The notes beneath the pieces are model-generated. The model worked only from the letters and a program-made list of their open reading frames with translations. It made no database searches and was not told where the DNA came from. A DNA stretch of 64,000 nucleotides, from the NCBI GenBank assembly GCA_963720785.1, contig CAVRGQ010000004.1, positions 62,001-126,000 of the forward strand. The letters are read 5' to 3'. A program made the position numbers and the translations under genes. The stretch comes from CAVRGQ01 sp963720785 (GTDB lineage: Bacteria; Actinomycetota; Acidimicrobiia; IMCC26256; DASPTH01). This document shows positions 45,586-57,808 of this stretch, one piece after another (the first letter of the stretch is position 1; every line of letters starts with the position of its first letter).

Positions 45586-46061
45586 TCAGCCGGTGAACTT
45601 CGGCTGGCTGTTCGCGGATCGCGCCGAGCACGGCGAGGATCTCGGCGTAGTCGTTGGTCACGCCCACGTCGGCGGTCACCTCGCTGTCGAGGGTGATCCG
45701 GTGGCATCAACGCCCGCCGGGTCGTAGGTGACGGTCACGGGGATGCCCACGATCACGATCGACTCCTCCACGACCGTGCAGGTGGAGCCGGGCACGATGC
45801 CGTGAGCGACGTCGGAGGTGCCGCCGAACGGATCGGCGACGGTCAGCTTCGTGGCCGTGCCGTCGGAGCAGGCCACGTCGAACACGTACGGACCAGTGAA
45901 CGGCAGGGTCGTCGCGCCGCCCAGGCCCGTGACGTCCTTGGTCACCTGGAGGCTGCCCGCCTTCACCTCGACCGCGCCGATGTCACAGCCCTTCGCCTGG
46001 GGACGGGTCGCGCCCGGCTGGTCAACTCGACAGGGCCGGCCGCGTGCGGCTCGGACCACGA
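45586..46061 (-). pseudogene. N-terminally truncated beta-helix surface protein with DUF5979-like domain
   Basis: The readable protein starts abruptly at DQPGATRPQAKGCDIGAVEV, which corresponds to DQRGVTRPQLVGCDIGAVEV in the intact paralogue at 51391. No start codon, signal peptide or beta-helix precedes it; the stop of the fusion gene lies directly upstream. Then comes a domain like DUF5979: SLQVTKDVTGLGGATTLPFT, YVFDVACSDGTATKL, PGSTCTVVEES and VTVTYDPAG. Two one-base shifts (about 45693 and 45625) lead through ITLDSEVTADVGVTNDYAEI to ANSQPKFTG and a stop. The Phe-Thr-Gly end matches both neighbours. Remnant of a recombination or a misassembled copy. Confidence 0.6.
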
Positions 46062-49000
46062 TCAGGTCCGGATGTCCTGGGGGACCTGGGCGAGGGCCGC
46101 GTCGGGCAGCACGTAGGCGGTGTCGAGGATCTCGGCGCCGGGCTCCACGATCTCGGGCCAGCGATGGCCGACCAGCACGGCAACCTCGTAGAGCTCCTGG
46201 ACGATGCCCTCGAAGCGGAGGAAGGCCGCGGTGGTGCCGGTGCGGAGGTCGATGGCCCACACACCGCAGGAGCGCTCGACACCGTCGGCCTTGAGCGGAA
46301 TGCCCTCGAAGAGGGATTCGCGCACCTGGGAAAGGCCGATCAAGGCGAACGGGCCCGCGAACGACATGCCCCGGGTGAAGCCGGGCACGCGGGTGACCTC
46401 GGTCTTCGCCCCCGTCCCGGGGTCGATCTCGTGGAGCGCGCCGATTCCCGACTCGAGCATCCAGAGGCGGCCGTCGTGCCAACGCGGTGAGTGCGGCATA
46501 CACAGACCGGACGTCAGCACCTCACCCGACGGCACGTGCATCAGCACGCCGCCGTCGACCTTGTTCTCGCGCCATCCGTTCGCCTCGTCGCTCGTGCCGA
46601 GCGCGGTCACGTAACGGATCTCGTCGTCGACGACCGCCATGCCGTTGAGGTGGCAGCGGTCCTCGGGCGCGAGGGCGCTGATGAACGGCGGGCGCCACTG
46701 CGGCACGAACGAATACGTCTGGTCGAACGTCGAGAGACACGAGAAGCGCGTGTTGACGGCCCACAGCTCGTCGCCCACCCAGGCGAGGTCGTGGATGCGG
46801 ATGTCGCCGGTGGAGTGCGACTCGCGCGGCACGTAGACGGCGTCGTGCTTGTTCGCCGGCTCGAGCCGTGGCGACAGCGCGGCCTGGTTCTGGAACACGT
46901 GCACCTGTGTCTTGGTGCCGATCGCGAGGCCTCCGGGGCGCGTCGCCACGCCCATCGGCGTCTGGAACCCGCGGAAGTGCGTGTTGAGCGACTGCGGCCC
47001 GTCGGCGCGCACGAGGATGACGCGCCCGCTCTGGTAGGTCGACACGCACAACGACCCACCGATCGCGTCGAGGAGCTGCGGCATGCTCGCCGAGAACACG
47101 CTGTTGAACGTGAGCTCCTCGGCCGGCGTCTCGGTCGGTGCGCCGGTGGCCGTCTCCGCGGCGGCCGGCGCGACCGGTGCGGCGGCTGCCGCGGGACGCG
47201 CGACGTCGGCGGTGCTCGTGGTGCGCACCGGCTTGACGCGCGGTGGCTGCGCGAAGAAGTCGTGCGCGCGGACGGCGACGTCGCGCACGCGGTCCCAGTG
47301 CGGATCGAGCTCGTCGGCGTTGCGCAACCACTTCTGCGGCGCGGGCGAGTCGAGCATGTGGCGCGACAACGGGAGTGGTCCCGAGAGCTCGACGTCCCAG
47401 TCGACCTCGCAGAACTCGCAGAGCCGCTCGATCGCCGCCTGCGGATCGTCGAGGAGCTGGTCGTAGCTGGTGACGCACCAGCGGTCGGGGTCGAGGACCT
47501 CGAGGTCGTCGAGCAACAGGGACGTCGCGGTGGCCCACTGCGACGCGACGATCTCCCCGAGTGACGCGCCCGCGAGGTCGCGCCAACCCGGGGTGAGGAG
47601 CAGCGACCACGCCGGGCCGTTCCACCCGGGCAGGTCGCGGTACGTGACGAACCGGCCCGACTTCCACGCGTCGAGCATCGAGCTGATCGTCTCGCGGGAT
47701 CGCGGTAGAGGTACACGAAGCGAGCGTCGGGGAACGCGGCTGCGAGCAGGGGCACCCGCAGCGAGTTCTTCGGTGTCTTCTCGAGCATGCGCAACGCGCC
47801 ACTGCAGGCGGGGTTCCCGTCGCGGTCGCGCAGCTGCTCCAGGAACTTCGCGTGCAACCCGGCAACGGCGGCGGGCGTCGCATCGGACGCGTCGAGCCGG
47901 TTGGAATCCCAGCCGTGCTGCGCGGGATGCAGTCCCGGCACCGACTCGATGAGCAGATGGCTCTCGCCGCCGATGGTCCAGAGCTCGGGCGAACGGGCCA
48001 GCGTCTCGAACAACAGCGAGCTGCCCGAACGCGGCGACGACACGACGAACACCGGTCGGTCGATCGACGGTGGCGCGGGGCGCGGCGCGGGCGCCAGGGC
48101 GGGCTCGGTCACGACCGCGACCGCGACCGGCACGGCGTCGCTGATCGGACCGAACACGAGGTCGTCGCTGCGCACCGACGGCCGCACGAGCTGCTGCAGC
48201 ACCGCGCCGACCACGTCCATCTCGTTGGGGAGCTTCACCCCGGCGAACTCGCGCTCGACCACGTCCGCGCACTGCGTGCGCAGCTGCTCGTACACGGGAA
48301 TGCCCTCGGCGAACTCGCCGAAGCGTGCCCACGACTCGCGCCACGCACGCCGGAACGGCTCCATGACACTGCGGAAGCGCGCCGACATCGCGGGGTCGGT
48401 CCCGAGCAGGTCGCCCGCGATCTGGTTGACCGTGACCTCGAATTCCCACGGCGTCATGACCGTGGACGCGTTGATCACTTCGGTGACGAGCGCCGGCATC
48501 GGCCCGTCGGGGGCGACGAACAGCTCGTCGCGATCCGGGCGGTCGATGAGCTCCCACAACCCGGCGCTCCCCACGGTGTCGACCACGAGGTGGACACGGT
48601 TGGTGCCCGCGGGGTTCCGCACGCCGTGGCGCTTCCAGGTGTCGAACACCCACACCTCGCCCGCCGCCATGTGCCGCGACTGCCCGTTGCAGAGGAACTC
48701 GACATCGGGGGTGGTGAGCACCGGCACGTGCACGCGCATGTGGTCACGCCAGTAGTAGTTGGTGTCGACGTGGTCGTCGAGGTGCCCTTCCTCCTCGATG
48801 CGCATCAGCCGCGTGCGGCCGATCACCGAACCGAGCGAGGCCATGACCTTCGCCGTGTAGGGCAGGAGCGCGAGGTGCGGCGTGGGCGCCATCGGCCCGA
48901 CCACCGCGTCGTCGAAGGGGTTCCCCTCACGTGCGACCAGCGGCACGGCGGTGTTGCCGGCCGCACCCTCGGGATGGTCGCGCCAGATCTGCTCGGGCAG

Positions 49001-49075
49001 CGCCGCCACCTCGGCGGCGAGCACCGCCGCGTCGACGCGCAGCGGCAGCTTGACGAATTCGCTGGGGAGTCGCAC
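46062..49075 (-). CDS. Three-domain fusion: AspH-like oxygenase, sulfotransferase, TIGR03032-like beta-propeller; one frameshift
   Basis: About 1,004 residues once corrected. Domain 1 (1-220) looks like an aspartyl/asparaginyl beta-hydroxylase fold: RLMRIEEEGHLDDHVDTNYY, then VWVFDTWKRHGVRNPAGTNR, giving His-x-Asp and a distal His for iron. Domain 2 (about 345-640) is a sulfotransferase: PVFVVSSPRSGSSLLFETLA binds PAPS phosphate, FVYLYRDP is the 3'-phosphate region; a one-base shift near 47697 then leads to RETISSMLDAWKSGRFVTYR. After an Ala/Pro linker, domain 3 (about 700-1004) resembles the TIGR03032 family: SGRVILVRADGPQSLNTHFR, NKHDAVYVPRESHSTGDIRI, DRCHLNGMAVVDDEIRYVTA. Probable oxidation and sulfation of a peptide or glycan; substrate unknown. 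Confidence 0.78.
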
Positions 49076-49136
49076 GCCTTGCCCTCTTCCGTTCTCGGAA
49101 CCCCACGCACGCTAACGCCTCAGCCCCGGAATTCAG

Positions 49137-49165
49137 GAGGCCCGGCGACGAGCGCCGGGCCTCCC
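49137..49165 (-). terminator. GC-rich hairpin after beta-helix gene
   Basis: GGAGGCCCGGCG (49137-49148) pairs exactly with CGCCGGGCCTCC (49154-49165) around ACGAG, 23 nt downstream of the minus-strand stop at 49189 and before the start of the fusion gene at 49075. Confidence 0.8.
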
Positions 49166-49188
49166 AGGATCGTGGTGCGTGGTGCTGA

Positions 49189-51146
49189 TCAGCCGGTGAA
49201 CTTCGGGGCGATGTCGATCGGCTCGGGTGCCTGCACCTCGAACGCACCGATGTCGATCCCCGCGAACTGCACCCGGAGGAATGGCGCCTCGCGCTGGTCG
49301 AAGTCGCCCGTGAACGCGGTCGAGATCGTCGCCGGAGTCGGCCCGGCATCGATCGCCGGGCTGCCCGTGAGCAGCTCGTGCGTCTGCGTGGGGCCGCCGT
49401 TGTTCGCGAGCGGGCCGAGCAGCGGGTCGACTCCGAGGAGCGTTCCGCCCACGTCGTCCAGGATCGTGTCGGGACCGACCAGGCCGAGGAGGCTGTGGTC
49501 GGAGTGCACCGCCGAACCCGGGCCGACGTCGGCGCCGACGGCGGACGCGCCGTGGTTCCCGGCGATGACGGTCCCGATCAGCGTGGTCTCGCCGTCGGTC
49601 GACAGCGGGGTGCCGGCGGCGTGCGCGTGACCGCCCTTGTTCGCCTGGTTGGCGGCAGCGGCTTCCGGCTTTGCCGGCTTGGACGCGGCCTTTGCCTCGT
49701 GCTTGGAGGCCTTCGTCAGCCGCGGCGGGCGCCGCCTTGCTGGTGGGTAGGTAGAGGCCGCCGTAGTTGGCGCCGGTGTTGTTCGTGATCGTGTCCTGCA
49801 CGAGCACGAGGCCGTAGTAGCCGTTGAAGCTGATGCCGCCGCCCTCTTGGGCGGCGGTGTTGCCGGAGATGGTCGAGTTCAGGACGTGCACCGGCTCGAG
49901 GGTGCCTCCGAGGTAGAGGCCGCCGCCCCACTCGCCGGCCTGGTTGCCGGAAATGGTGGAGTCGCGCACGGTGATGGCACCGGGGGCGCCGCCCTCGTCG
50001 TCGTTGACGTACACGCCACCTCCGCCGTCGGCCGCGGTGTTGTCGGCGATGGTCGTTGCGACGATGTCGACGGCGCCAGTGGCGTAGTAGAGGTGCACGC
50101 CGCCACCGCTGCCGCCGGTGTCGTTGCCGCTGATCACGGAGTTCTGGATCGAGACGCCGAGCGCGTTCTCGTGGAGGTAGAGGCCGCCGCCGTCGCTGCC
50201 AGCCGAGTTGTTCGAGATGGTGGAGTTCGTAATGGCAACGCTGTCGGTGTAGAAGTAGAAGCCGCCGCCACCGGAGCCGGCCTGGTTGCCGCTCACCGTG
50301 GAGTTGTTGAGCGTGCCGTGCGCGTCCGCGCCGCCGAGCCAGCCGCCACCGCCGCCGTTGTTCGCAGTGTTGTCGGTGACCTGCGAGGACTCGATGTCGA
50401 GCGTGCCGGCGCCGCTGTAGAAGTAGATCCCGCCGGCGTAGCGATCGGTCGTGTTCCCGCTGACGGTCGAGTTGACGACGGTGAGCGAGCCGTTCTTTTG
50501 GTTCAGGTGGATCCCGGCCCCGCCGCTACCAGAGTGGTTGTTCGACACCGTGCTGTTCGACACCACCAGGGCGGGCGCGGTGCCGGCGGCCCTGACCCCT
50601 CCGCCTTTGCCGGTGGCGTCGTTGCCCGTGATGACGACGCTGTCGAGCGTGGTGCTGCCGCTCGTGCTCTTCACCGCACCGCCGTCACCAGTGGTCGGCG
50701 TGCCGGTGTGCGACAACGTGAGTCCGCTGATCGTGACACCGGTCGTGTTGCTCACGTAGAACACGCGGTTCGCGTTGACGCCGCGGATCGTGAGCGCCGC
50801 CGCACCGGGACCCTGGATGGTGACCGGCCCGATGATCTTGTCGAGCGCGGTGCTGATGTCGATCGTGGGGCCGGTACCGGCGGTGTCGAACGTGATGACG
50901 TCGACGGTCCCCGTGTCAGCGTTGGCGTCGATGATCGCCTGCGCGAGGCTGCCGGCGCCGGAGGCGTTCGCGTTGCTGACCGTGAAGGTGGCTGCGCCCG
51001 CGGCGGTGATCCCGCCGGTGCCGACCCAGGCGGCGCCCATCGCCAGCGCGGCGCTGCCGGCCGTGAGCACGGCGCCGGCGGCACGTGCCTTCTTCCCACT
51101 GGTGCGGCGCTCGGCGCGGTTGCGCGGCGAAATCTCGCTGGTCATC
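49189..51146 (-). CDS. Secreted right-handed beta-helix protein, choice-of-anchor-Q type, frameshifted
   Basis: ATG 51146 begins with a long basic N-region (MTSEISPRNRAERRTSGKKA) and a signal helix (AGAVLTAGSAALAMGAAWVG). FTVSNANASGAGSLAQAIID is the usual start of polymorphic-outer-membrane-like repeat proteins. About ten beta-helix coils follow, each with an NSTISGN- or NSTVSGN-like turn and GGGG-(I/L)Y strands. Near 49725 the frame shifts by one base into a Lys/Ala linker, then ANNGGPTQTHELLTGSPAID, the choice-of-anchor-Q motif, GIDIGAFEV and the end IAPKFTG. Corrected length about 652 residues. Surface or secreted adhesin/structural protein; carbohydrate binding is possible. Confidence 0.82.
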
Positions 51147-51338
51147 TGGATGCCCTCTTCGTGATCACGGCCTGAACCGGAAGGTCTATCACCATCGCGC
51201 GCTCGGGGCCTCAGGGGAGGGATGGACGACATCAGGTGTTCATACCGCAGGCGCGACCACAAGCAGGATCGCGCGGCTTGAGCGCCGTTCGAAGGATGCC
51301 GCAATCGGGTGTTCACGCGCCCTCCCCGGAATTGACGA

Positions 51339-51360
51339 GCCCGGGGCCGAAGCCCCGGGC
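51339..51360 (-). terminator. GC-rich hairpin after beta-helix gene
   Basis: GCCCGGGGC (51339-51347), loop CGAA, GCCCCGGGC (51352-51360): a perfect 9-bp stem with a stable tetraloop, 30 nt downstream of the minus-strand stop at 51391. The remaining 51147-51338 holds no gene and serves as leader of the 49189-51146 gene. Confidence 0.8.
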
Positions 51361-51390
51361 CGTCGTGACGATTTCCGCAGGTGGCGCCGC

Positions 51391-53037
51391 TCAGCCGGTG
51401 AAGCGGGGCTGGATCACGGCGGCCTCGACCTGGAGCTCGGCGCCGGTGACCTCGACTGCGCCGATGTCGCAACCCACGAGCTGCGGACGGGTGACGCCAC
51501 GCTGGTCGGTGCCGATCCCGGCGGCGATGCCGGTCTGGCAGGCAGCTGCGGGGATCGCGTCGATCAGCGGACTGGTGGCTCCGCCGTGGAGCGGCGTGAA
51601 CGGCAGCATCGTCGGCGTCGGTCCGCCCCAGGCGCCCAGCGCGTTGAGCTGCGGGTCGTTCGGGGTCGCCACCCTGTCGGTGCTGTCAGTGAGTTCGCAC
51701 GTCGTGTCGTCGGAGAAGTTGTAGCCCTGCGTGTCGGTGCCGTCGCTGATGTCGCAGTTGATGCCGTTGACCGGGCCCGTGACCAGCGTGCCGAAGATCG
51801 TCAACGGACCCGCGGAGACCAGGTTGGCCGGGAGGCCGCTCTCCGATGCCCCGAGACCGCCGCCAACGCCGCCCGTCGCCGCGCGCCCGCTGCCGGCATC
51901 GAGGGCTTTCCCCCCCGTGTCGGGAAGACCACAGGTGGACCCGGAATCGTTGATGTTGCCGACGATGGTGGAGTACGCGATGTCGAGCGACGCCCCGAAC
52001 CCACCGATCGCGGAGTCACCCAGAACCTGCGTGTTCCCGGTAATCGTCGAGTTGACGATGGACAACGCCGCCGACCCCTCGCTCTCGCCAATGTTGTGCT
52101 CGATCGCGCCGCCGTACTGGGCGCAGTTCCCGGTGAAGGTCGAGCGGGCGATCGTCATGTCGCCCTCCGAGTAGGCCGCTCCGCCCACGTAGTACGCGCT
52201 GTTCCCCGTGAACTCCGAGTCGCTGATGTCGAGCTGGCCGAGGGCCTCGAGCGCGCCGCCGCCGAAGTCCTGGTCGCCGTTGGTGAAGTTACCGGTGAAG
52301 GCCGAGCCGGTCACCGTCATGTCGCCCTGGGTGTAGGCCGCGCCGCCGTCGCCGTACCCACCGACGTTGGAGTCGGCCTGGTTCTGCGTGAAGGTCGAGC
52401 CGTCGATCTCGATCGGGCCGTCGATGCTGTGCAGTGCGCCGCCGTCGGACTCGGCCGTGTTCCCGCTGAACGTGGACCCGGTGACGGTGAGCGGTCCCTC
52501 GACGGAGATTGCCCCGCCGTCCTGGTGGGCCACGTTCCCGCTGAACGCCGATCCGGTGGCCGTCGCGCCGGTGGTCAACGCGGCGTTGGCCGAGTACACC
52601 GCTCCGCCGCTGCCGTAGGCCTCGTTGTCGACGAAGGTCGCGTTCAGGAGCGTGACGGCGCCTCCCGCGTAGACCGCACCACCGTCGCCGTCGACGACGC
52701 CGCCCGTGAGGGTGATGTTCTGCAGCGTGAGGAGGCCGCCGGCCTGGTCATCGAGGATCCGGTCCGAGCCGTCGGAGATCAGGCTGAAACCGGCGCCGTC
52801 GATGGTGACGGGATCGCCGAAGAGCGACGACTTCTGAATCGCGGCGGTCACGTTGATGTCGTTGGCCAGCACGATCTGCTGCTCGGTGCTGTCGAACGCG
52901 TTCTGCAGCTCCGTTGCATCGTGGACCACGGTGACGGCCCCGGCGGGGGCACTGGTGGCCACAGTCGCAAAGGCCGCGCCACCGAAGGCGAGGAGCGCAA
53001 CGGCGGGGACGCCGATGACGCGCTTCAGGGATTTCAT
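51391..53037 (-). CDS. Secreted right-handed beta-helix protein
   Basis: 548 residues from ATG 53037; a signal peptide MKSLKRVIGVPAVALLAFGG is cleaved near APAGA. About twelve parabolic repeats with GGAVYS, GGALHS and GGAAYS strands and STFSGNTA-type turns build a beta-helix. The C-terminal part has NALGAWGGPTPTMLPFTPLH (a variant of the anchor-Q motif), TDQRGVTRPQLVGCDIGAVE and the end VIQPRFTG. Intact, so it serves as reference for the damaged paralogues at 45586 and 49189. No sortase LPxTG motif or C-terminal helix, so anchoring must use another route or the protein is released. Confidence 0.85.
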   Translation of the reverse strand: MKSLKRVIGVPAVALLAFGGAAFATVATSAPAGAVTVVHDATELQNAFDSTEQQIVLANDINVTAAIQKSSLFGDPVTIDGAGFSLISDGSDRILDDQAGGLLTLQNITLTGGVVDGDGGAVYAGGAVTLLNATFVDNEAYGSGGAVYSANAALTTGATATGSAFSGNVAHQDGGAISVEGPLTVTGSTFSGNTAESDGGALHSIDGPIEIDGSTFTQNQADSNVGGYGDGGAAYTQGDMTVTGSAFTGNFTNGDQDFGGGALEALGQLDISDSEFTGNSAYYVGGAAYSEGDMTIARSTFTGNCAQYGGAIEHNIGESEGSAALSIVNSTITGNTQVLGDSAIGGFGASLDIAYSTIVGNINDSGSTCGLPDTGGKALDAGSGRAATGGVGGGLGASESGLPANLVSAGPLTIFGTLVTGPVNGINCDISDGTDTQGYNFSDDTTCELTDSTDRVATPNDPQLNALGAWGGPTPTMLPFTPLHGGATSPLIDAIPAAACQTGIAAGIGTDQRGVTRPQLVGCDIGAVEVTGAELQVEAAVIQPRFTG

Positions 53038-53128
53038 GGAACGGCCCTCCACGAGCAAGTCCTCGCGAGCGGGACGCGGGGAAGGGATGGACGCTACTCG
53101 GCTCCGGCCCTGCCCGTCCGGATGAGCT

Positions 53129-53524
53129 TCAGTGGCGGCGGACGTGCACCACGGCGCGGCTCACGGGCACGAGATCGCGCCGGTAGCTGCGGTGGACGTC
53201 GTTGACCGCGGCCTGCAGGTCGTGGCGGGCCTGCGCGAGCTCGGCGTGGAGGGTCGCGACCTCGGCGCGGGTGCACTCCAGCTCGGCCTCGAGCTCCAGC
53301 ACCCGCCGCACGCCGGCCAGGCTCACGCCGTCGTTGGTGAGCTCCTGGATGCGCCGGAGCTGCGAGATGTCGCGGTCGCTGTAGCGACGGCTGCGGCCCT
53401 GCGTGCGGCTCGGCTCGATGAGCCCCTTGCGCTCGTAGATGCGCAGCGTCTGCGGGTGCACGCCCGCGAGCTCCGCGGCGACGGAGATGATGTAGAGCGC
53501 GCGCTCGTCGTTTCGTTCGGCCAT
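53129..53524 (-). CDS. hspR: HspR, MerR-family heat-shock repressor
   Basis: 131 residues. YIISVAAELAGVHPQTLRIY, then ERKGLIEPSRTQGRSRRYSD, is the MerR winged helix in the HspR form, followed by ISQLRRIQELTNDGVSLAGV and a long coiled coil (LEAELECTRAEVATLHAELA). Represses the dnaK operon and clpB by binding HAIR elements with DnaK as co-repressor. It closes the dnaK-grpE-dnaJ-hspR operon, starting 3 nt after the corrected dnaJ stop, as in Streptomyces and mycobacteria. Confidence 0.95.
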   Translation of the reverse strand: MAERNDERALYIISVAAELAGVHPQTLRIYERKGLIEPSRTQGRSRRYSDRDISQLRRIQELTNDGVSLAGVRRVLELEAELECTRAEVATLHAELAQARHDLQAAVNDVHRSYRRDLVPVSRAVVHVRRH

Positions 53525-53527
53525 CGT

Positions 53528-54700
53528 CTACACCCCCAGGTGTTCGCGGCAGGTCGGGCGACAGTCTCTCACCCAGCTGCTCGACGAGCGCGCGTTCGTC
53601 GTCGTCGAGGTGCGTGGGCACCACGACGTCGAAGGTCACGAGGAGCGCGCCGGGATCGCCCGAGGCGCGCGGGATGCCCTTGCCGCGGACGCGCACGGTC
53701 TTGCCGCTCTGCGTGCCCGGCGGCACCTTCACCGTGACGGGCGCGTCGAGCGTGGGCACCTTCACCTGCGCGCCGAGCACCGCCTCCGGGAAGGTGATCG
53801 GCACCTTCACCGTGAGGTCCCACTTGCCGCTGCGCGGCGAACACCGCGTGCGGTGCGACGTGCACGATCACGTAGAGGTCGCCCGCCGGGCCGCCGTTGG
53901 CGCCCGGCGTGCCGCGCCCCTTCACCCGGATCCGCTGGCCGTCGTCGACGCCGGCGGGGATGCGCACCTTCACGGTGCGCGGACGCACCTCGATGCCGCG
54001 ACCCTTGCAGTGCTTGCACTTGTCCTTCACGATCGCGCCGCGCCCACCGCAGGTGGGGCACACCTGCGAGAACGAGAACGGTCCCTGGTCGACCGCGACC
54101 GATCCCGCGCCCCCGCAGGTGCCGCACGTGTCGGGCACGGTGCCCGGCTTCGCACCGCTGCCGTTGCACACCGAGCACGTGGCCTCCGACGTGATGTTCA
54201 CGCCGGTGGTGACCCCGTGTACCGCCTCGAGGAAGTCGAGGTGCAGTTCGGTCTCGATGTCGTGGCCGCGCTGCGGGCCGACCGGACCACCACCGCGCCG
54301 ACCACGCCGGCCGCCACCACCGCCACTGCCGAAGAGGTTGCCGAAGATGCCACCGAGGTCGCCGAGATCCTCCATACGGACGTTCCCACCACCTGGGAAA
54401 CCACCGCCCGGGAACCCGCCACCCGGGAAGCCGCCGGGGCCGCCGGGCCCCATGCCCGACGCGACCATCTGCCGGACCTCGTCGTACTCCTTGCGCTTCT
54501 CCGCGTCACCGAGGACGTCGTTGGCCGCGGAGATCTCCTTGAACCTCTCCTCGGCCGCCTGGTCACCCGGGTTCGCGTCGGGGTGGTACTGCTTCGCGAG
54601 CTTCCGGTAGGCGCGCGTGATCTCCTTGGCGGTCGCGTCCGGCGACACGCCGAGGACTTCGTAGTAGTCCTTCTCGAACCACTCGCGCTCGAGGGGCCAC
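53528..54700 (-). CDS. dnaJ: DnaJ co-chaperone, with three frameshifts
   Basis: The expected N-terminus REWFEKDYYEVLGVSPDATA is in a frame with no start codon; GTG 54700 gives MAP and joins it if one C is added to a CCCC run (about 54695). The J-domain (KQYHPDANPGD with HPD), a Gly/Phe-rich stretch and four CxxCxGxG zinc repeats (CSVCNGSG, CGTCGGAG, CPTCGGRG, CKHCKGRG) are intact. A one-base shift near 53828 leads to MKVPITFPEAVLGAQVKVPT, and another near 53550 gives the end REHLGV and TAG 53528. Corrected length about 390 residues. Stimulates DnaK; pairs with grpE, dnaK and hspR around it. Confidence 0.92.
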
Positions 54701-54726
54701 CTTCGCTCTTCCCTGCTTCTCTCTGA

Positions 54727-55265
54727 CTACTGGTTCCGGGTGACGCTGACCATCGCGGGGCGCAGGACGCGTCCCTTCAGGCGGTAGCCGGTGCGCATGA
54801 TCTGGCCGACGTGCGGCTCGCCGTCGCCGTCGTCCTGCATCACTGCTTCGTGCTCGTTGGGGTCGAAGGGCGCTCCCGCGGCCTCGATGCGCTCGAGCCC
54901 GTTCTTCTGCACCACCGTGACGAGCTGCGCATGGATGCCCAGCACTCCGTTGCGCACCTTCTCGATGTCGGCGTCGGAACCGAAGCTCGCGAGCGCACCG
55001 TCGAACGAGTCGAGCACCGGGAGCAGGTCCTCGAGGAGGCGCTCGTTGGCGCGTTCCACGAGGGTGACCTGCTCACGCTGCACCCGCTTGCGGTAGTTCT
55101 CGAAGTCGGCCTGGATGCGGCGGAGCATGTCCATCAGCTCCGCGCGCTCGCCCTCGATCTGGGCGAGGTCGGACTCGACGAGCTCGGCCGCAGCCGCCTC
55201 GTCGAGCTCCTCCTCGATGTCGTCCGACGGGTCGGGAACCTGCTCCCCGATCCGCTCCTCTGGGC

Positions 55266-55269
<4 letters not shown>
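54727..55269 (-). CDS. grpE: GrpE nucleotide-exchange factor
   Basis: 180 residues from GTG 55269, overlapping the dnaK stop (GTGA). Acidic N-terminus (DDIEEELDEAAAAELVESDL), long helix (ADFENYRKRVQREQVTLVER), then LLPVLDSFDGALASFG and the beta domain EHEAVMQDDGDGEPHVGQIM with GYRLKGRVLRPAMVSVTRNQ. Releases ADP from DnaK. 26 nt before the dnaJ start. Confidence 0.96.
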
Positions 55270-57113
<1,844 letters not shown>

Positions 57114-57230
57114 GGGATGCCTCCTGCTTTCTTTCCGGTGGAATCTGGGGGGGGAAATCGTTGCGGGGACTGGCTTGGGAGTGGTCTCGGTCGCCACGCG
57201 GCGAACCTTGAGATCCTCACACGCTAGAAC

Positions 57231-57250
57231 CTTGAGCGCTCCGCTATCAA
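57231..57250 (-). promoter_or_regulatory. HAIR-like element upstream of dnaK
   Basis: CTTGAG at 57231-57236 and TCAA at 57247-57250 keep TTGA-N11-TCAA, the core of the HspR operator. A second half-site, AACCTTGAG, lies at 57204-57212, a direct repeat of 57228-57236. The site also sits about 56 nt upstream of the divergent gene at 57306, so it may affect both directions. Confidence 0.7.
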
Positions 57251-57305
57251 CTTTGGGCGTGGGACTCGCATTCCCGACGATGAGGAATTCCTGTACATTC
57301 CCGTC

Positions 57306-57725
57306 GTGGCCCGCTCCGACCCCTTCGTCGAGACCCTCGCAACGGTCCCGCTGTTCTCCGCCTGCTCCAAGAAGGAGCTCGGGCTGGTGGCCCGCGGCGC
57401 CGAACGGATCACCGTCGACGCCGGCAAGGTGATCGTCACCGAAGGCTCGGCCGGCGCCGACTTCTTCGTGATCATCTCGGGCGCCGCCCGCGTCGAGCGC
57501 TCGGGCCGGAAGGTCAACAGCCTCGGGCCAGGCGCGTTCTTCGGCGACCTCGCCCTCCTCGACCGCGCGCCGCGCAACGCGAGCGTGATCGCGGAGTCGC
57601 CGATGGAGTTGGCCAAGGTCAACCAGAAGGCGTTCGACGCGCTGCTCGACATCCCGGGCTTCTCGAAGAAGCTCCTCGCGGGCCTCGCGCGCCGTCTCCG
57701 CCAGGAAGACGCTCGCACGAGGTAA
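57306..57725 (+). CDS. Cyclic-nucleotide-binding-domain protein
   Basis: 139 residues from GTG 57306. One Crp-like beta-roll: FVETLATVPLFSACSKKELG, ITVDAGKVIVTEGSAGADFF, SLGPGAFFGDLALLDRAPRN, which is a good phosphate-binding cassette (GDLALLDRAPRNASV), then a C-helix (ALLDIPGFSKKLLAGLARRL). It lacks the winged helix of Crp, so it may regulate a partner protein. Better conserved than the similar proteins at 5122 and 21332. Divergent from dnaK; 83 nt ahead of the Fe-S oxidoreductase gene. Confidence 0.85.
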   Translation: MARSDPFVETLATVPLFSACSKKELGLVARGAERITVDAGKVIVTEGSAGADFFVIISGAARVERSGRKVNSLGPGAFFGDLALLDRAPRNASVIAESPMELAKVNQKAFDALLDIPGFSKKLLAGLARRLRQEDARTR

Positions 57726-57808
57726 CACCCCTCACTCGCTCCGGTCGCCGCTCGTGCGCTCGTGCGAGGTAGTTTTCGCGGGTTCTCGGCTCCGTCGAAA
57801 GGGCGCAC

